DNA of 64,000 bases from Flammeovirga sp. EKP202 (lineage in GTDB: Bacteria > Bacteroidota > Bacteroidia > Cytophagales > Flammeovirgaceae): NCBI RefSeq assembly GCF_014534745.1, contig NZ_JACVVP010000033.1:23694-87693 (forward strand). Direction: 5' to 3'. Position numbers and translations under genes: made by a program. A model generated the notes under the pieces. That model ran no database searches. It was given only the letters and a program-made list of their open reading frames with translations, and had not been told where the DNA came from. Each line of letters starts with the position of its first letter. The first letter of the stretch is position 1. This document shows positions 28,829-36,726 of this stretch, in pieces.

Positions 28829-29458
28829 TTAGTGAGTACTGGATTGATATGTATTAATGATTTCTGTAATTTGTTCAGCTTGATCTACAATCATAAAATG
28901 ATGACCATTTTCAATATAAAAATCAGATTGTTTAGAAGCTAAAATTAGATCTGAAGTTCCATTAATTTTTAAACTGTTGTTGATGGTTGTATGATTCCTC
29001 CATTTCAAGAGGGAGGAGATAGCCCATTTCGTAAATTGGTGGTCAGAATCTTTAAGAATTTGCTTTAAAAGTTGATTTCGAGTTCCAAATAAAAGAGAAG
29101 CAATTGGATAAGGGATATTAAAAAATGAAGCAGGTAGCATTTCTACCCATTTCACTTTTCTAAAAAGTTTATAATGCCATGGAAGTTCAGAAGATTGTTC
29201 AATAGTAGATATCAAAACCGTCAATTTTGGAGTAAGCACTTTTGAGATTTCTACAGCTACAATCCCTCCAAAGCTCACACCAATAATGATATAATCCTCA
29301 TTGGTATCAATCCTCGAAGATAATCTTAAAGAATAATCTTTTATAGATTCATTCTTCAACGGCTCAATCCATTTTAAATCAACCTTTTCATATTTAACAT
29401 TCAGACTTTCATAAACTCTATGGTCTGCACCTAAGCCACTTATACAATATGCTTTCAT
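28829..29458 (-). CDS. Small alpha/beta hydrolase
   Basis: This is a cytosolic alpha/beta-hydrolase of 209 residues, without a signal peptide. The oxyanion region is ISGLGADHRVYESL, the nucleophile elbow is IGVSFGGIVAVE (Ser62), and the late catalytic His is in NGHHFMIVDQAEQI. It is on the short side for the fold, with a small cap. It is the first gene of the operon with sanA and the GT51-like gene. The substrate is unknown; ester or thioester hydrolysis is all that can be said. Confidence 0.8.
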   Translation of the reverse strand: MKAYCISGLGADHRVYESLNVKYEKVDLKWIEPLKNESIKDYSLRLSSRIDTNEDYIIIGVSFGGIVAVEISKVLTPKLTVLISTIEQSSELPWHYKLFRKVKWVEMLPASFFNIPYPIASLLFGTRNQLLKQILKDSDHQFTKWAISSLLKWRNHTTINNSLKINGTSDLILASKQSDFYIENGHHFMIVDQAEQITEIINTYQSSTH

Positions 29459-29470
29459 TTACTTCATTTT

Positions 29471-30193
29471 TGTAGGGTCGTTGCATTGCAACGACCGCAC
29501 GAACCACCTCGAACCACAATCAGTTCCATGTTATTCACTCCGTAGAGTGATATTACTTGAAGAAACGATCTTTATTCCAATTCTCAATATTATTGTCAAT
29601 ATAATTTTCAATTCTAACAAAGTCTTTACCATCTCTGATAATATGGTCATAAAACTTAGGTTGCCATTCAAATGAATATCCTAATCGTCTAGCATGTTTC
29701 GTTACAGCAGATTTATATGATCGCACGATTGCTGATATACTTCCTTCTTTTGGAGATGCAGTTGAATAGGATCTATTGTAGGATTGTATTTGAGGAGAGA
29801 TCAAACTTTGAGCATCTTTTTTATTTGAGAAATCTCGAACCTGTAAGATTCCATGTAAATGATTAGGCATAATAACATAAGTACCTAAAGAAATATTTGT
29901 TTTAAAAGTTGGAATCTGGTACCAGAAGAGTTCAGCGATGATACCTACAGGTGAAAGAGTCATTTTACCATTTTCAATTTTTCCGAACTTCGACTTGAAA
30001 TCTTTTGTACATATTGTGATGAAATAGTCCGCTTCCCATCGGTAATCCCACTCTGTTAAACGGAGTGTTTGTCTATTTTTCATAGTGATGAATCGTTAGT
30101 TTGAGTTTGAAAAGTTCAATAATAATGCCGTTTTGTGGAGCTGATTGTGGTTCGTAATGGTTCGTGCGGTCGTTGCAATGCAACGACCCTACA
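29471..30193 (-). mobile_element. RAYT/REP unit: Y1 transposase gene between 53-bp inverted REP repeats
   Basis: The transposase gene is bracketed by 53-bp inverted repeats at 29471-29523 and 30141-30193 that differ at about three positions. Each carries TGTAGG, a palindrome (GTCGTTGCAATGCAACGAC in the right copy) and two GGTTCG/CGAACC motifs. The arrangement is the hallmark of REP-associated tyrosine transposase loci. The whole unit is 723 bp. Extra small hairpins occur inside, such as CACTCCGTAGAGTG near 29537-29550. Confidence 0.85.
29553..30083 (-). CDS. REP-associated tyrosine transposase (RAYT, Y1_Tnp family)
   Basis: This HUH single-strand nuclease of 176 residues belongs to the IS200/IS605-related Y1 family. 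The HUH motif is PNHLHGI (H75 and H77). WQPKFYDHIIRDGKDF and ENYIDNNIENW form the C-terminal conserved block. By comparison with E. coli RayT, recalled from memory, Y161 is the likely catalytic tyrosine. RAYTs cut and join REP hairpins; they are usually single-copy and domesticated. The gene is intact and lies between inverted REP repeats that would be its substrates. It is on the same strand as its neighbours but is not part of their operons. Confidence 0.92.
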   Translation of the reverse strand: MKNRQTLRLTEWDYRWEADYFITICTKDFKSKFGKIENGKMTLSPVGIIAELFWYQIPTFKTNISLGTYVIMPNHLHGILQVRDFSNKKDAQSLISPQIQSYNRSYSTASPKEGSISAIVRSYKSAVTKHARRLGYSFEWQPKFYDHIIRDGKDFVRIENYIDNNIENWNKDRFFK

Positions 30194-30324
30194 TAGTAAT
30201 TTGTATGGTTATATTTCCTTCATAATCGCTTTTGACTTTGATTCAAATCCTTAAAAAAAGATGAAAGTATCACTCAGCATACATTGATAATGTGATGCAT
30301 GAATCAATAGTTTACTATTGCAAT

Positions 30325-30618
30325 TTAGTCTTTCAATTCTATTATTTCATTAATAATCAATTTAAAACCATCAACCCAACTCAGTCGTTTTCGTTTACTA
30401 TAGGTTTGAATTTGATGAGGCCATCCACAAGCTTTTTTTTCAATGTTATATTTTGATTCTAACAGTTCAGATATAGTTTGTGTTAGATCATTCTGTTTTT
30501 TGCCAGACTCATAACCATGTATAAAAGATATAATATTATCTTTAGTAACTGATGGAATATACATATTAAGTCGATGAACAAAGAGTTCTAAAAAAATAAT
30601 ATCAATTTCTCGTTGCAT
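30325..30618 (-). CDS. Hypothetical protein, 97 residues
   Basis: I do not recognise this family. The protein is soluble, with likely helices at both ends (QREIDIIFLELFVHRL and VDGFKLIINEIIELKD) and a middle with conserved-looking YESGKKQNDLTQTI and GWPHQIQ. There is no signal peptide or membrane segment. It lies alone between the RAYT unit and the VOC remnant in a patch of small accessory genes. Codon use resembles that of its neighbours. Coding is likely from its balanced composition, but not certain. Confidence 0.55.
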   Translation of the reverse strand: MQREIDIIFLELFVHRLNMYIPSVTKDNIISFIHGYESGKKQNDLTQTISELLESKYNIEKKACGWPHQIQTYSKRKRLSWVDGFKLIINEIIELKD

Positions 30619-30713
30619 GGTAATGTGATAATAAAAAGTCTTTAACTGTCATTAATAAAGGTAATCATGAAATATAAAGTAAAGAAGTAGAATACAAATA
30701 GTTTCATCATTTC

Positions 30714-30761
30714 TTAAAATTCAAAATCTTTAATAGGAGAAGAAATATTTACTAATGTTCC
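30714..30761 (-). pseudogene. Remnant of the C-terminus of a VOC/glyoxalase-like gene
   Basis: Read on the minus strand, 30761-30714 encodes GTLVNISSPIKDFEF and then a stop. The intact VOC gene at 32373-32759 ends GALVDISSPIKEFK, and the two DNA segments also share long identical stretches (for example GGAGAAGAAATAT). Only the last ~15 codons remain, directly after the SRPBCC gene stop. This is a scar of a lost second VOC copy or a local rearrangement. Confidence 0.7.
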
Positions 30762-30786
30762 GTTTCTCAAGGTTTGTAAATCTTAA

Positions 30787-31275
30787 TTACTTATAATTTT
30801 TATACGTTTCCTTGTAGTTTTTCATATCCACAATATTGCCAGTTTCAATAAAGTATTTCATTCCAAAAAGGTGCTTCCCTACTGACTTCCTTAATTGTCC
30901 TTTCATCAAATGAATCATAAAACTAGGAGATGCAGAGTTTTTTGAAACCATTCTAAGTTCAGTTTTATTTTTGTCCAATGCTTTAAGTTCATAAGTAGCC
31001 GATAGGTGTTTAAGCATAGGTAAATTGTGTTTGATTACTTCAACCTTTACACTTTCATACTCCTCATAGGCTGTAATTTTCTCATCCACAAAGAGCTTAT
31101 CATCAAACATACAGTGGCGTACCACATCTAATGCTCCTTTTTGAGAATTGTTCAAGTAGTTAGAAGATTGCATTGTTGGATTGTGGATATGTATATCTCC
31201 ATATTGATTGAATAAAACATCCCATACTTGTTCTTTGGAAGCGTTGACGGTGAGGATTTGTTCTGATGTATTCAT
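30787..31275 (-). CDS. SRPBCC-family protein
   Basis: This 162-residue protein is of the START/Bet v1-like SRPBCC superfamily (polyketide cyclase-like). The N-terminus has the typical LTVNASKEQVWDVLFNQYGD, and a beta-rich middle contains DEKITAYEEYESVKVEV and ATYELKALDKNKTELRM. The long C-terminal helix includes MKGQLRKSVGKHLFGMKYFIETG. These proteins bind hydrophobic ligands in a helix-grip cavity; function varies and is unknown here. It is divergent from the HxlR regulator gene (31351), with a 75-base shared promoter containing palindromes, so it is the likely target of that regulator. Confidence 0.8.
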   Translation of the reverse strand: MNTSEQILTVNASKEQVWDVLFNQYGDIHIHNPTMQSSNYLNNSQKGALDVVRHCMFDDKLFVDEKITAYEEYESVKVEVIKHNLPMLKHLSATYELKALDKNKTELRMVSKNSASPSFMIHLMKGQLRKSVGKHLFGMKYFIETGNIVDMKNYKETYKNYK

Positions 31276-31310
31276 GTTTTGAGTTTTATTATTTTTAATA
31301 AATGAGTAAT

Positions 31311-31357
31311 TTTACTTTCAATTCGGAAGTAAATATAAATCACTTTCATTATGAAAG
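31311..31357. promoter_or_regulatory. Putative HxlR operators in the SRPBCC/HxlR divergent promoter
   Basis: Two palindromes lie here. TTTACTTTC and GGAAGTAAA at 31311-31333 match as an inverted repeat in 8 of 9 positions around a 5-base centre. CTTTCATTATGAAAG at 31343-31357 is perfect and overlaps the HxlR start codon. Regulators of this family bind such palindromes and often repress themselves; binding here is inferred. Confidence 0.45.
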
Positions 31358-31773
31358 CAAAAAAGAAAAAAGAAAATTTTAGATCAGACTGCCCCATTAG
31401 TTCTGCATTAGATCTTTTTGGAGATAAGTGGTCGTTATTGGTTATCCGAGATTTGGTCTATTTTGGAGAGAGAACGTTTAAGGATTTTTCGAATGCAGAT
31501 GAAAAAATATCTTCTGCAAGATTATCCGACAGGTTATGTAAATTAGAGGTATTAGATTTAATCATTAAGTCAAATCACCCTACTAATAAAAAGGTGTTTG
31601 TTTATCGATTAACCGAGAAGGGGATGGATTTATTTCCTGTAATTGCAGAGTATGTTCGTTGGAGTAATAAATACCTCAATGATCATATTAACGAGCCTGC
31701 AAAACAGTTTTCCAAGCAACTAGAAGAAGATAGAGAGGGAACTTTATTGAAGTTTATGCAAAAGAGTTCTTAG
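31351..31773 (+). CDS. HxlR-family winged-helix transcriptional regulator
   Basis: This DNA-binding regulator of 140 residues has the HxlR signature near the N-terminus: CPISSALDLFGDKWSLLVIR, containing the conserved Cys that can sense aldehydes or redox state. The wing and recognition region are FSNADEKISSARLSDRLCKL and NKKVFVYRLTEKG. The C-terminal helix would dimerise. It is divergently transcribed from the SRPBCC gene and probably controls it and itself. The effector is unknown. Confidence 0.88.
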   Translation: MKAKKKKENFRSDCPISSALDLFGDKWSLLVIRDLVYFGERTFKDFSNADEKISSARLSDRLCKLEVLDLIIKSNHPTNKKVFVYRLTEKGMDLFPVIAEYVRWSNKYLNDHINEPAKQFSKQLEEDREGTLLKFMQKSS

Positions 31774-31896
31774 TACTTAAACTAAAGAATCGAATATTTT
31801 TGCTTCAAGACAAAAAATAAGAAGAAGGAACTTTGACAGTAGTGTATAGTAAAGGGTGCAAAACTATCGATTAATAGTTGAAGGTAATTTAATACA

Positions 31897-32330
31897 TTGT
31901 AAACTAAATTTTAGTGACTTAATATAGTTCCTTTTATGCTAGATAAATGGTAGTGTATTGTGGTTCTTGAGGACGTTGCAATGTAACGTCCCTACAGCAC
32001 TGCATTTTATAAAACCTTTGTCTTTTAACATATAATTAGACAATCATTTAGTAGTATCTTCCTCGGCCTTGAAGAGAAAAGCGTGAAGAAATTTCATGTA
32101 TAGAGCCGTTAAAAATGATTTTGCTGTCTGAGCATCTCAAAACGATGAAGTTTTGATCGAGTTATCCTTTCAATAGGCGAGAGAAATGGAATTTAGCTTT
32201 TGATTTCTAAGCCTTGAATTTTTTGCTTCTTTTTGTTTCAAGACAAAACGAAGAGGAAAGAAGTTTGAAAGCAGAACATAAAAAGCTTGTAGAAAGGTCG
32301 ATTGAAAGTTGACGATAATTTAGTTTACAA
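31897..32330. mobile_element. ~434-bp MITE-like element (copy A) carrying an internal REP
   Basis: Perfect 14-bp terminal inverted repeats bound the element: TTGTAAACTAAATT at 31897-31910 and AATTTAGTTTACAA at 32317-32330. A REP-like hairpin (GGACGTTGCA/TGTAACGTCC, 31971-31991, preceded by GTGGTTC and followed by CTACA) lies inside. Most of the interior matches copy B at 43451-43896, sharing blocks such as GAGCATCTCAAAACGATGA. No coding capacity is seen. Sequence at 31801-31895 resembles the right end of copy B, so an older partial copy may abut it. Confidence 0.7.
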
Positions 32331-32343
32331 TCCGTTTAACTTC

Positions 32344-32371
32344 AAAACACTTGAAGTTAGTGGAGTGTTTT
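32344..32371. terminator. Weak hairpin after the VOC gene
   Basis: AAAACACT (32344-32351) pairs with AGTGTTTT (32364-32371), with a T7 tract on the plus strand and a shorter one on the minus strand. It adjoins the stop of the minus-strand VOC gene. Its use as a terminator is uncertain. Confidence 0.4.
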
Positions 32372-32372
32372 T

Positions 32373-32759
32373 TTATTTAAACTCTTTAATCGGAGAAGAA
32401 ATATCTACTAATGCTCCACTGGGGTCTTTTAACAATAATCTCCTTTGTCCATAAAAAGTGTCAGTAGGTTCACTTACGATTTTGAAATTTTCTGACTTTG
32501 CAATTGCGAAAAAATCATCGGCATTTTCCACTACAAAAGTGAGGTAGAAACCTTGTGGATGATTTTGAAAACCTTTGGGTACGATCTCATTTGATCGGTC
32601 AATAATCCCAAGTTCCAGTTTTCCATCTTTTGTAGTAAGATGAATAAACCAATCACTCTCATATTCAACTTTAAAGTCGAATAATGCGGTGTAGAAATTC
32701 AGGCTTTCAGCCAAATTATCAGAGCAGATATTGGTCATTAATCGATGAATTGATTTCAT
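32373..32759 (-). CDS. VOC-superfamily (glyoxalase/bleomycin-resistance-like) protein
   Basis: This single-domain VOC protein has 128 residues. Typical blocks are an N-terminal LAESLNFYTALFDFKVEYES, the middle FYLTFVVENADDFFAIA and the C-terminal RRLLLKDPSGALVDISSP. The fold forms metal-dependent enzymes or drug-binding proteins as dimers. The usual first metal His is not evident, so it may bind a ligand rather than catalyse. It is a stand-alone gene. A remnant of a second copy of its 3' end lies at 30714-30761. Confidence 0.82.
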   Translation of the reverse strand: MKSIHRLMTNICSDNLAESLNFYTALFDFKVEYESDWFIHLTTKDGKLELGIIDRSNEIVPKGFQNHPQGFYLTFVVENADDFFAIAKSENFKIVSEPTDTFYGQRRLLLKDPSGALVDISSPIKEFK

Positions 32760-32883
32760 AGTGCTTTTTAGTTTTGGGTGTCTATTTTTAGGAAAGTTAC
32801 TATGTCTTTTTCTTTTTTACAATGCTTTAGTTGGGAGGAGTAGAATTTATATAGTCTTGAAAATTTGAAAAAAGGTGAAAACA

Positions 32884-32913
32884 CCACCCAGCATACCAAA
32901 ATACACTGAGTGG
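32884..32913 (-). terminator. Terminator of the NmrA operon
   Basis: On the minus strand CCACTCAGTGTA and TATGCTGGGTGG form a 12-bp stem with a few G-U pairs and a 6-base loop, followed by TTTTCACCTTTTTT. It lies just after the stop of the NmrA-like gene. Confidence 0.75.
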
Positions 32914-32922
32914 TCAGGGGTA

Positions 32923-33771
32923 CTATGAATAATTGGCAGGGGAAACGACTTGATTCCAGACACCAGTTTTGACAGTTTCTTCCGCGAATGCTGAAAATGA
33001 TTTAGCTTTTCTTCCTAACACCTTTTCGATATCACGACTCACAATTTGATTCTTGGGGTTGGTCAGTACATGACTAAATAAGTACTCGATCAACCAAATC
33101 ACATCATTTGGTAATTGTATTTGTTTCATTCCCCCTACGTATTGTTCAAGTGTGATTTCATGGAAAATCAAATCTCTATTACTCACCTTTCCAATGGTTT
33201 GAACAATGTCTTTAAAAGTAAGTAATTCAGGTCCTGTTACTTCTATGATTTGCCCATTATAATGTTCATCTAATAAAGCAGTGGTGGCTACTTCGGCTAT
33301 ATCTTCCGCATCAACGAAGGGAATGAGAACGTCCGACATTGGTAATGCAATGACGCCGGAAAGAATGGGGTCTAAAAAGAAACTTTCGCTCCAGTTTTGA
33401 TTAAACCATGATGCTCTTACAATGGTATAATCTAACCCCGAATGCATCACGATTTGTTCACAAGCTTCTGCTTCGGTTTCCCCTTTGCCTGACATTAAAA
33501 CCATCTTTTGAACACCCGTTTCCTTTGCAATTTTCGTTAAAGTTTCAATGGCTTCTTTTGCACTTGGAACGGCCAAGTCGGGATAATAAGTGACATACAT
33601 TTTTTCAATGCCAGAGAGGACTTCTGTCCAGTTACTTGGGTTGGACCACTCAAAAGGAATAGGGGCAGTTCTAGAGCCAATTCTTGGGGTGATGCCTTTG
33701 TTTTCTAATTGCGTTACAACTCGACGGCCTGTCTTGCCAGTACCGCCAATGACTAAAATGTTTGAGTTCAT
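32923..33771 (-). CDS. NmrA-like NAD(P)-binding protein
   Basis: This is an atypical short-chain dehydrogenase of 282 residues. The nucleotide-binding motif is VIGGTGKTGRRVV (GGTGKTG at 9-15), with KMVLMSGKGE and DYTIVRASWFNQNW in the places expected for NmrA/SDR_a5 proteins. These act as NAD(P)H-quinone reductases or redox sensors. It is the last gene of a four-gene operon (35014 to 32923), following the DUF1772 gene by 12 bases. The C-terminal half has the usual substrate lid. The substrate is unknown. Confidence 0.85.
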   Translation of the reverse strand: MNSNILVIGGTGKTGRRVVTQLENKGITPRIGSRTAPIPFEWSNPSNWTEVLSGIEKMYVTYYPDLAVPSAKEAIETLTKIAKETGVQKMVLMSGKGETEAEACEQIVMHSGLDYTIVRASWFNQNWSESFFLDPILSGVIALPMSDVLIPFVDAEDIAEVATTALLDEHYNGQIIEVTGPELLTFKDIVQTIGKVSNRDLIFHEITLEQYVGGMKQIQLPNDVIWLIEYLFSHVLTNPKNQIVSRDIEKVLGRKAKSFSAFAEETVKTGVWNQVVSPANYS

Positions 33772-33783
33772 AATGATAAATAT

Positions 33784-34269
33784 TTAAAGTGATGTTTGGA
33801 TAAATGTTACGATGAGTAAAAAGATAAATGAAAGCATTGATGCTACAGTTCTGATGGTATGGTATTGGTTCCAATGCGTTTCATAATAGGTTCTGAAGTT
33901 TTTGAGTTCACTTGGAGTGAGCTGAATTAGGTTTATAGCCTCTAATTCATTGTTTAATGGAACATTCCCAAAAGCTGTAATTCCAAAAGTACCGACCAAA
34001 TAAAGTAGCGTAGAAGCGATGATCCACCAGAAAGAGGGTCGGTGATGAAATTCTAAAACAGACGTTGAGATTAGGGTAATTAAACTTCCAAAAAAGACGA
34101 GAAAGAATACAGGGTTTAAGATTTCTCGATTAATGCTTTGCATGGTTTCGAGGTAAGTGAAGTCTCCAACTTTTTTTGTACCTAAAATCACCGAAACAGA
34201 CCATGTAAAAAATATTCCCGCCGAAAGGGCTGTTAATAGAACTGTAATAAATAGAAGTCCTGTTTTCAT
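33784..34269 (-). CDS. DUF1772 (anthrone oxygenase-like) membrane protein
   Basis: This is a 161-residue inner-membrane protein with four hydrophobic segments. The N-terminal block (FITVLLTALSAGIFFTWSVS), followed by MQSINREILNPVFFLVFFG and a late YETHWNQYHTIRT, is typical of DUF1772. Some members of that family are anthrone oxygenases or nogalamycin-type monooxygenases. Its start overlaps the upstream gene by four bases (ATGA). DUF1772 and NmrA-like genes often occur together. Its role here is unknown. Confidence 0.8.
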   Translation of the reverse strand: MKTGLLFITVLLTALSAGIFFTWSVSVILGTKKVGDFTYLETMQSINREILNPVFFLVFFGSLITLISTSVLEFHHRPSFWWIIASTLLYLVGTFGITAFGNVPLNNELEAINLIQLTPSELKNFRTYYETHWNQYHTIRTVASMLSFIFLLIVTFIQTSL

Positions 34270-34655
34270 AATGCTTTTCTTTTGGTGAGGTGCTTCCCGA
34301 AATAGAATACGATAAAGTAGAATTCTACGGCAATGGTGTAAAACATGGTATTTTGGAAAAATTCGGAATAACTTCCGCCCGCTGGAATAATAAAAACGGG
34401 AACAGTAATCAATAAGTCCATCAATACGGCGACAACAACAAATAAAAGGGCCAAATGTGAAGGATTCATTTTTCCTTTTCGATAGAACAAGTAAGTACCC
34501 AAAGTGGCACTAGGGATGATTCCTAACGCTAACACTATATCAGCTTGTCGTTCTGCATTTTCTAACACTGGAACATAAAAAGAACTGAGGAATAGGCTTA
34601 CACCTAATGCCCATACCAAAAGGGCATATACGATGCTTGAGATGATATTTTTCAT
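34266..34655 (-). CDS. Four-helix membrane protein (DUF5367-like)
   Basis: This small inner-membrane protein of 129 residues has about four transmembrane helices (IVYALLVWALGVSLFLSSF, ADIVLALGIIPSATLGTYLF, LALLFVVVAVLMDLLITVPV, FYTIAVEFYFIVFYFG). It resembles DUF5367 proteins by memory, but this is not certain. Both ends are tightly coupled: it overlaps the cytochrome-like gene at 34655 by one base and the DUF1772 gene by four. Function is unknown. Confidence 0.65.
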   Translation of the reverse strand: MKNIISSIVYALLVWALGVSLFLSSFYVPVLENAERQADIVLALGIIPSATLGTYLFYRKGKMNPSHLALLFVVVAVLMDLLITVPVFIIPAGGSYSEFFQNTMFYTIAVEFYFIVFYFGKHLTKRKAL

Positions 34656-35014
34656 TATTGTAGGGAATCAATCCAATTTTGTAAAGTAGAATATTCAGCT
34701 TCTGTCAAGGGTGTGCCATCTTCTTTGGGCATGCGACCAAGTTCAAAGACTTGTTTCTTGATTTTAGAGGCACGTTTGTTCATGTTCTTCTGAGAGAAAA
34801 TCATAAATGGATTCCTCTTTCGATGACAGGTATTGCATTTGTTTTGAAGTATAGAAAGGGCTTTCATTTGGAGTTCATGATCTCCATTGATTGAGGGAAT
34901 AATAATCGTTTTTTGAACTGAAAGATTAGAAGGATAACTCCATACTTTTGCAGTGAGGAAAATGATAAGAGCAATCCAGATGACTCCTTTTAGCGTATTA
35001 AATTCAGTTGTCAT
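34655..35014 (-). CDS. Membrane-anchored c-type heme-binding protein
   Basis: This 119-residue protein has an N-terminal membrane anchor (GVIWIALIIFLTAKVW) and a periplasmic c-type heme site, QNKCNTCHRK (C60, C63, H64). A late region, LGRMPKEDGTPLTEAEYSTL, holds a Met that could be the second axial ligand. It fits the Haem_bd domain family. It is the first gene of the operon with two membrane proteins and the NmrA-like protein, which suggests an electron-transfer role. It probably lies under the AraC regulator encoded just upstream. Confidence 0.82.
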   Translation of the reverse strand: MTTEFNTLKGVIWIALIIFLTAKVWSYPSNLSVQKTIIIPSINGDHELQMKALSILQNKCNTCHRKRNPFMIFSQKNMNKRASKIKKQVFELGRMPKEDGTPLTEAEYSTLQNWIDSLQ

Positions 35015-35103
35015 AATTTTTTGATTTGATTATGACACAAATGTATAATAGCCGACTTAGAGGGGCTTATTCGAAAAGGAGAGGGATTTATTTGAAAGGA
35101 ATT

Positions 35104-35958
35104 TTAAACTTGACTAGGGCGAAAACCGAATTTTTTTTCGAAGGCATTAGAGAAGGAACCTAAGCTATCGTAGCCCACATTCCAAGCGGCTTCTTGAATG
35201 GTCTTTTGTTCGTTTTTAATTAAGTTATACGCTTTTTTTAGACGTTCCTCTTGAAGGTATTTAAACACCGGAACACCAAATTGAGCTTTAAACTCTTTCT
35301 TCAGTTTATTGGTATTGGTTCCAATTTTGGAAGCAAGTTCAGTTAAAGAAGGCGGATTTTCTAAATTAGATAATAGAATCTCTTGTGCTAAGTTGATCTT
35401 TTCAAGTGCATCGGTATTGACTTTCAATACATTTTGACTGGCCAACTGTCCAAAATAATGAGATAATAACGCCGACATATGACTTCGGTAAAACATCATT
35501 TTCACTTGCCCTTCGTATTGATTTTTGAAAAATAACCCTACTAATTGAAAAAGTTCTGGTGTCATATTAAACACTGGGCCTTCAACGTAGTGATCTTTGG
35601 GGTGGACCAATTCATTTAAAAACGTTTCTAATAATTGTCCTTCATCATTAGGTAATTGATTGATATTTCTAAGTGCAGTGGCAATTACTACACATTGCAA
35701 AGGTTTATCAGCGGAGACATGATGTTCAAAGGAAACGTTTTCGTCTGCATAAAACGATAGGACCATACCTTTTGTATACTGAAATGCTTTGGATTTGTCT
35801 TTATATTTTATGTTCAAGCCTACATTACCCGCACCATAAAACGCAATGCCAATCACAGGTTCATCAAACGAACAAACATCAACAAGCGAACTCTCGGTGG
35901 TTGTTGCTTCTTCTAATAAAATAGTACAATCGTTGATATCAATTATGTCTCGGTTCAT
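35104..35958 (-). CDS. AraC-family transcriptional regulator
   Basis: This is a cytosolic regulator of 284 residues. The N-terminal ~170 residues form a non-canonical sensor part. The C-terminal HTH_18 (about 190-284) contains LTELASKIGTNTNKLKKEF, GVPVFKYLQEERLKKAYNL and VGYDSLGSFSNAFEKKFGF RPS. It lies 89 bases upstream of the cytochrome c operon on the same strand and is the obvious candidate controller of it. The ligand is unknown. Confidence 0.88.
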   Translation of the reverse strand: MNRDIIDINDCTILLEEATTTESSLVDVCSFDEPVIGIAFYGAGNVGLNIKYKDKSKAFQYTKGMVLSFYADENVSFEHHVSADKPLQCVVIATALRNINQLPNDEGQLLETFLNELVHPKDHYVEGPVFNMTPELFQLVGLFFKNQYEGQVKMMFYRSHMSALLSHYFGQLASQNVLKVNTDALEKINLAQEILLSNLENPPSLTELASKIGTNTNKLKKEFKAQFGVPVFKYLQEERLKKAYNLIKNEQKTIQEAAWNVGYDSLGSFSNAFEKKFGFRPSQV

Positions 35959-36181
35959 TGCTTTATTATTTCAGTTGTGGTTCACAGTATCGACAACTAT
36001 CAGATACTATTTAAATAGGTTTTACTATGTTCTATTCCTTAAATAAACGAAGTAGAAAGAGCTTTATCTCATGATTTCCACAACTAGAGTTATCCGATAA
36101 TTTAATTCAGAATGTACAAACATCAAAATAATGGTTTGTGTTTCATATTTTTAATTACACTGTAAACTAAATAACAAAAAT

Positions 36182-36219
36182 TCCCCATTCCTCAGTTTGA
36201 TGAAGTAGAGGAATGGGGA
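36182..36219 (-). terminator. Terminator after the small lipoprotein gene
   Basis: A perfect 12-bp stem (TCCCCATTCCTC at 36182-36193, GAGGAATGGGGA at 36208-36219) is followed on the minus strand by a T-rich tract. The adjoining 36158-36173 (ACTGTAAACTAAATAA) looks like a lone terminal repeat of the TTGTAAAC element family. The rest of 35959-36312 shows nothing else. Confidence 0.8.
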
Positions 36220-36312
36220 TTTATGACAAGGAATTTGTGTTCAACGAAATTCCATTTTATTAGCTATCTTTTTAGGTACTAATTTGGTCTTTTACCTTTA
36301 TTGATTGAGCAT

Positions 36313-36726
36313 TTAGCCAAGATAGTAAGCGATCCAAACAGCTGTTTTACATGCAACATCAAGTCCTGAGAAGTACCCTCCACATTCGTTAAGTAAAGCA
36401 CTTCGGATTTCTTCTCTTGTAGGTGCTTTTTTAGCATTGGAAGGAATTTCAAATTGAGCTATTTTTTCCAGCGTTAAATTATAGAAATAAAGAAGTTCCT
36501 CTTCAGTAATATTTCTTACTTGATTATTTTCCTCGATTTTGAAAGTGCTAAAATGACTAATAAATGCTTCCATTCCACTTTTGGAATCCAGAGGTGATGT
36601 TAATTCAAAGCTATCTTGTAAAGTTTTGTTGTGAACTTCTGCGTCAATTATTTTTTCTTCATTCGTTGTTGAACATGAAGCAATAAACAGAAGTAATGAG
36701 AGTGATAGTACACTTAAGAGTTTCAT
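36313..36726 (-). CDS. Small lipoprotein, paralogue 1
   Basis: This 137-residue lipoprotein has a signal ending LLLFIASC (C18). I do not recognise the family. It is clearly a duplicate of 36974-37381: both share TTNEE, DSKSGMEAF, ITEEELxxxYxLTLEKIA, PSNAKKAPTREEIR and a C-terminal block CGGYFSGLDVACKTAVWIAY with two cysteines. The protein probably sits in the periplasm as a helical bundle. Its start overlaps the stop of a 48-codon frame (TAATG), so it may be translationally coupled to that small gene. Confidence 0.75.
   Translation of the reverse strand: MKLLSVLSLSLLLFIASCSTTNEEKIIDAEVHNKTLQDSFELTSPLDSKSGMEAFISHFSTFKIEENNQVRNITEEELLYFYNLTLEKIAQFEIPSNAKKAPTREEIRSALLNECGGYFSGLDVACKTAVWIAYYLG

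Noticed and set aside
29471..30193. Autonomous IS200/IS605 insertion sequence
   Set aside because: The protein has RAYT-type features and the ends are inverted REP palindromes, unlike the non-inverted hairpin ends of IS200/IS605 elements. No TnpB is present.
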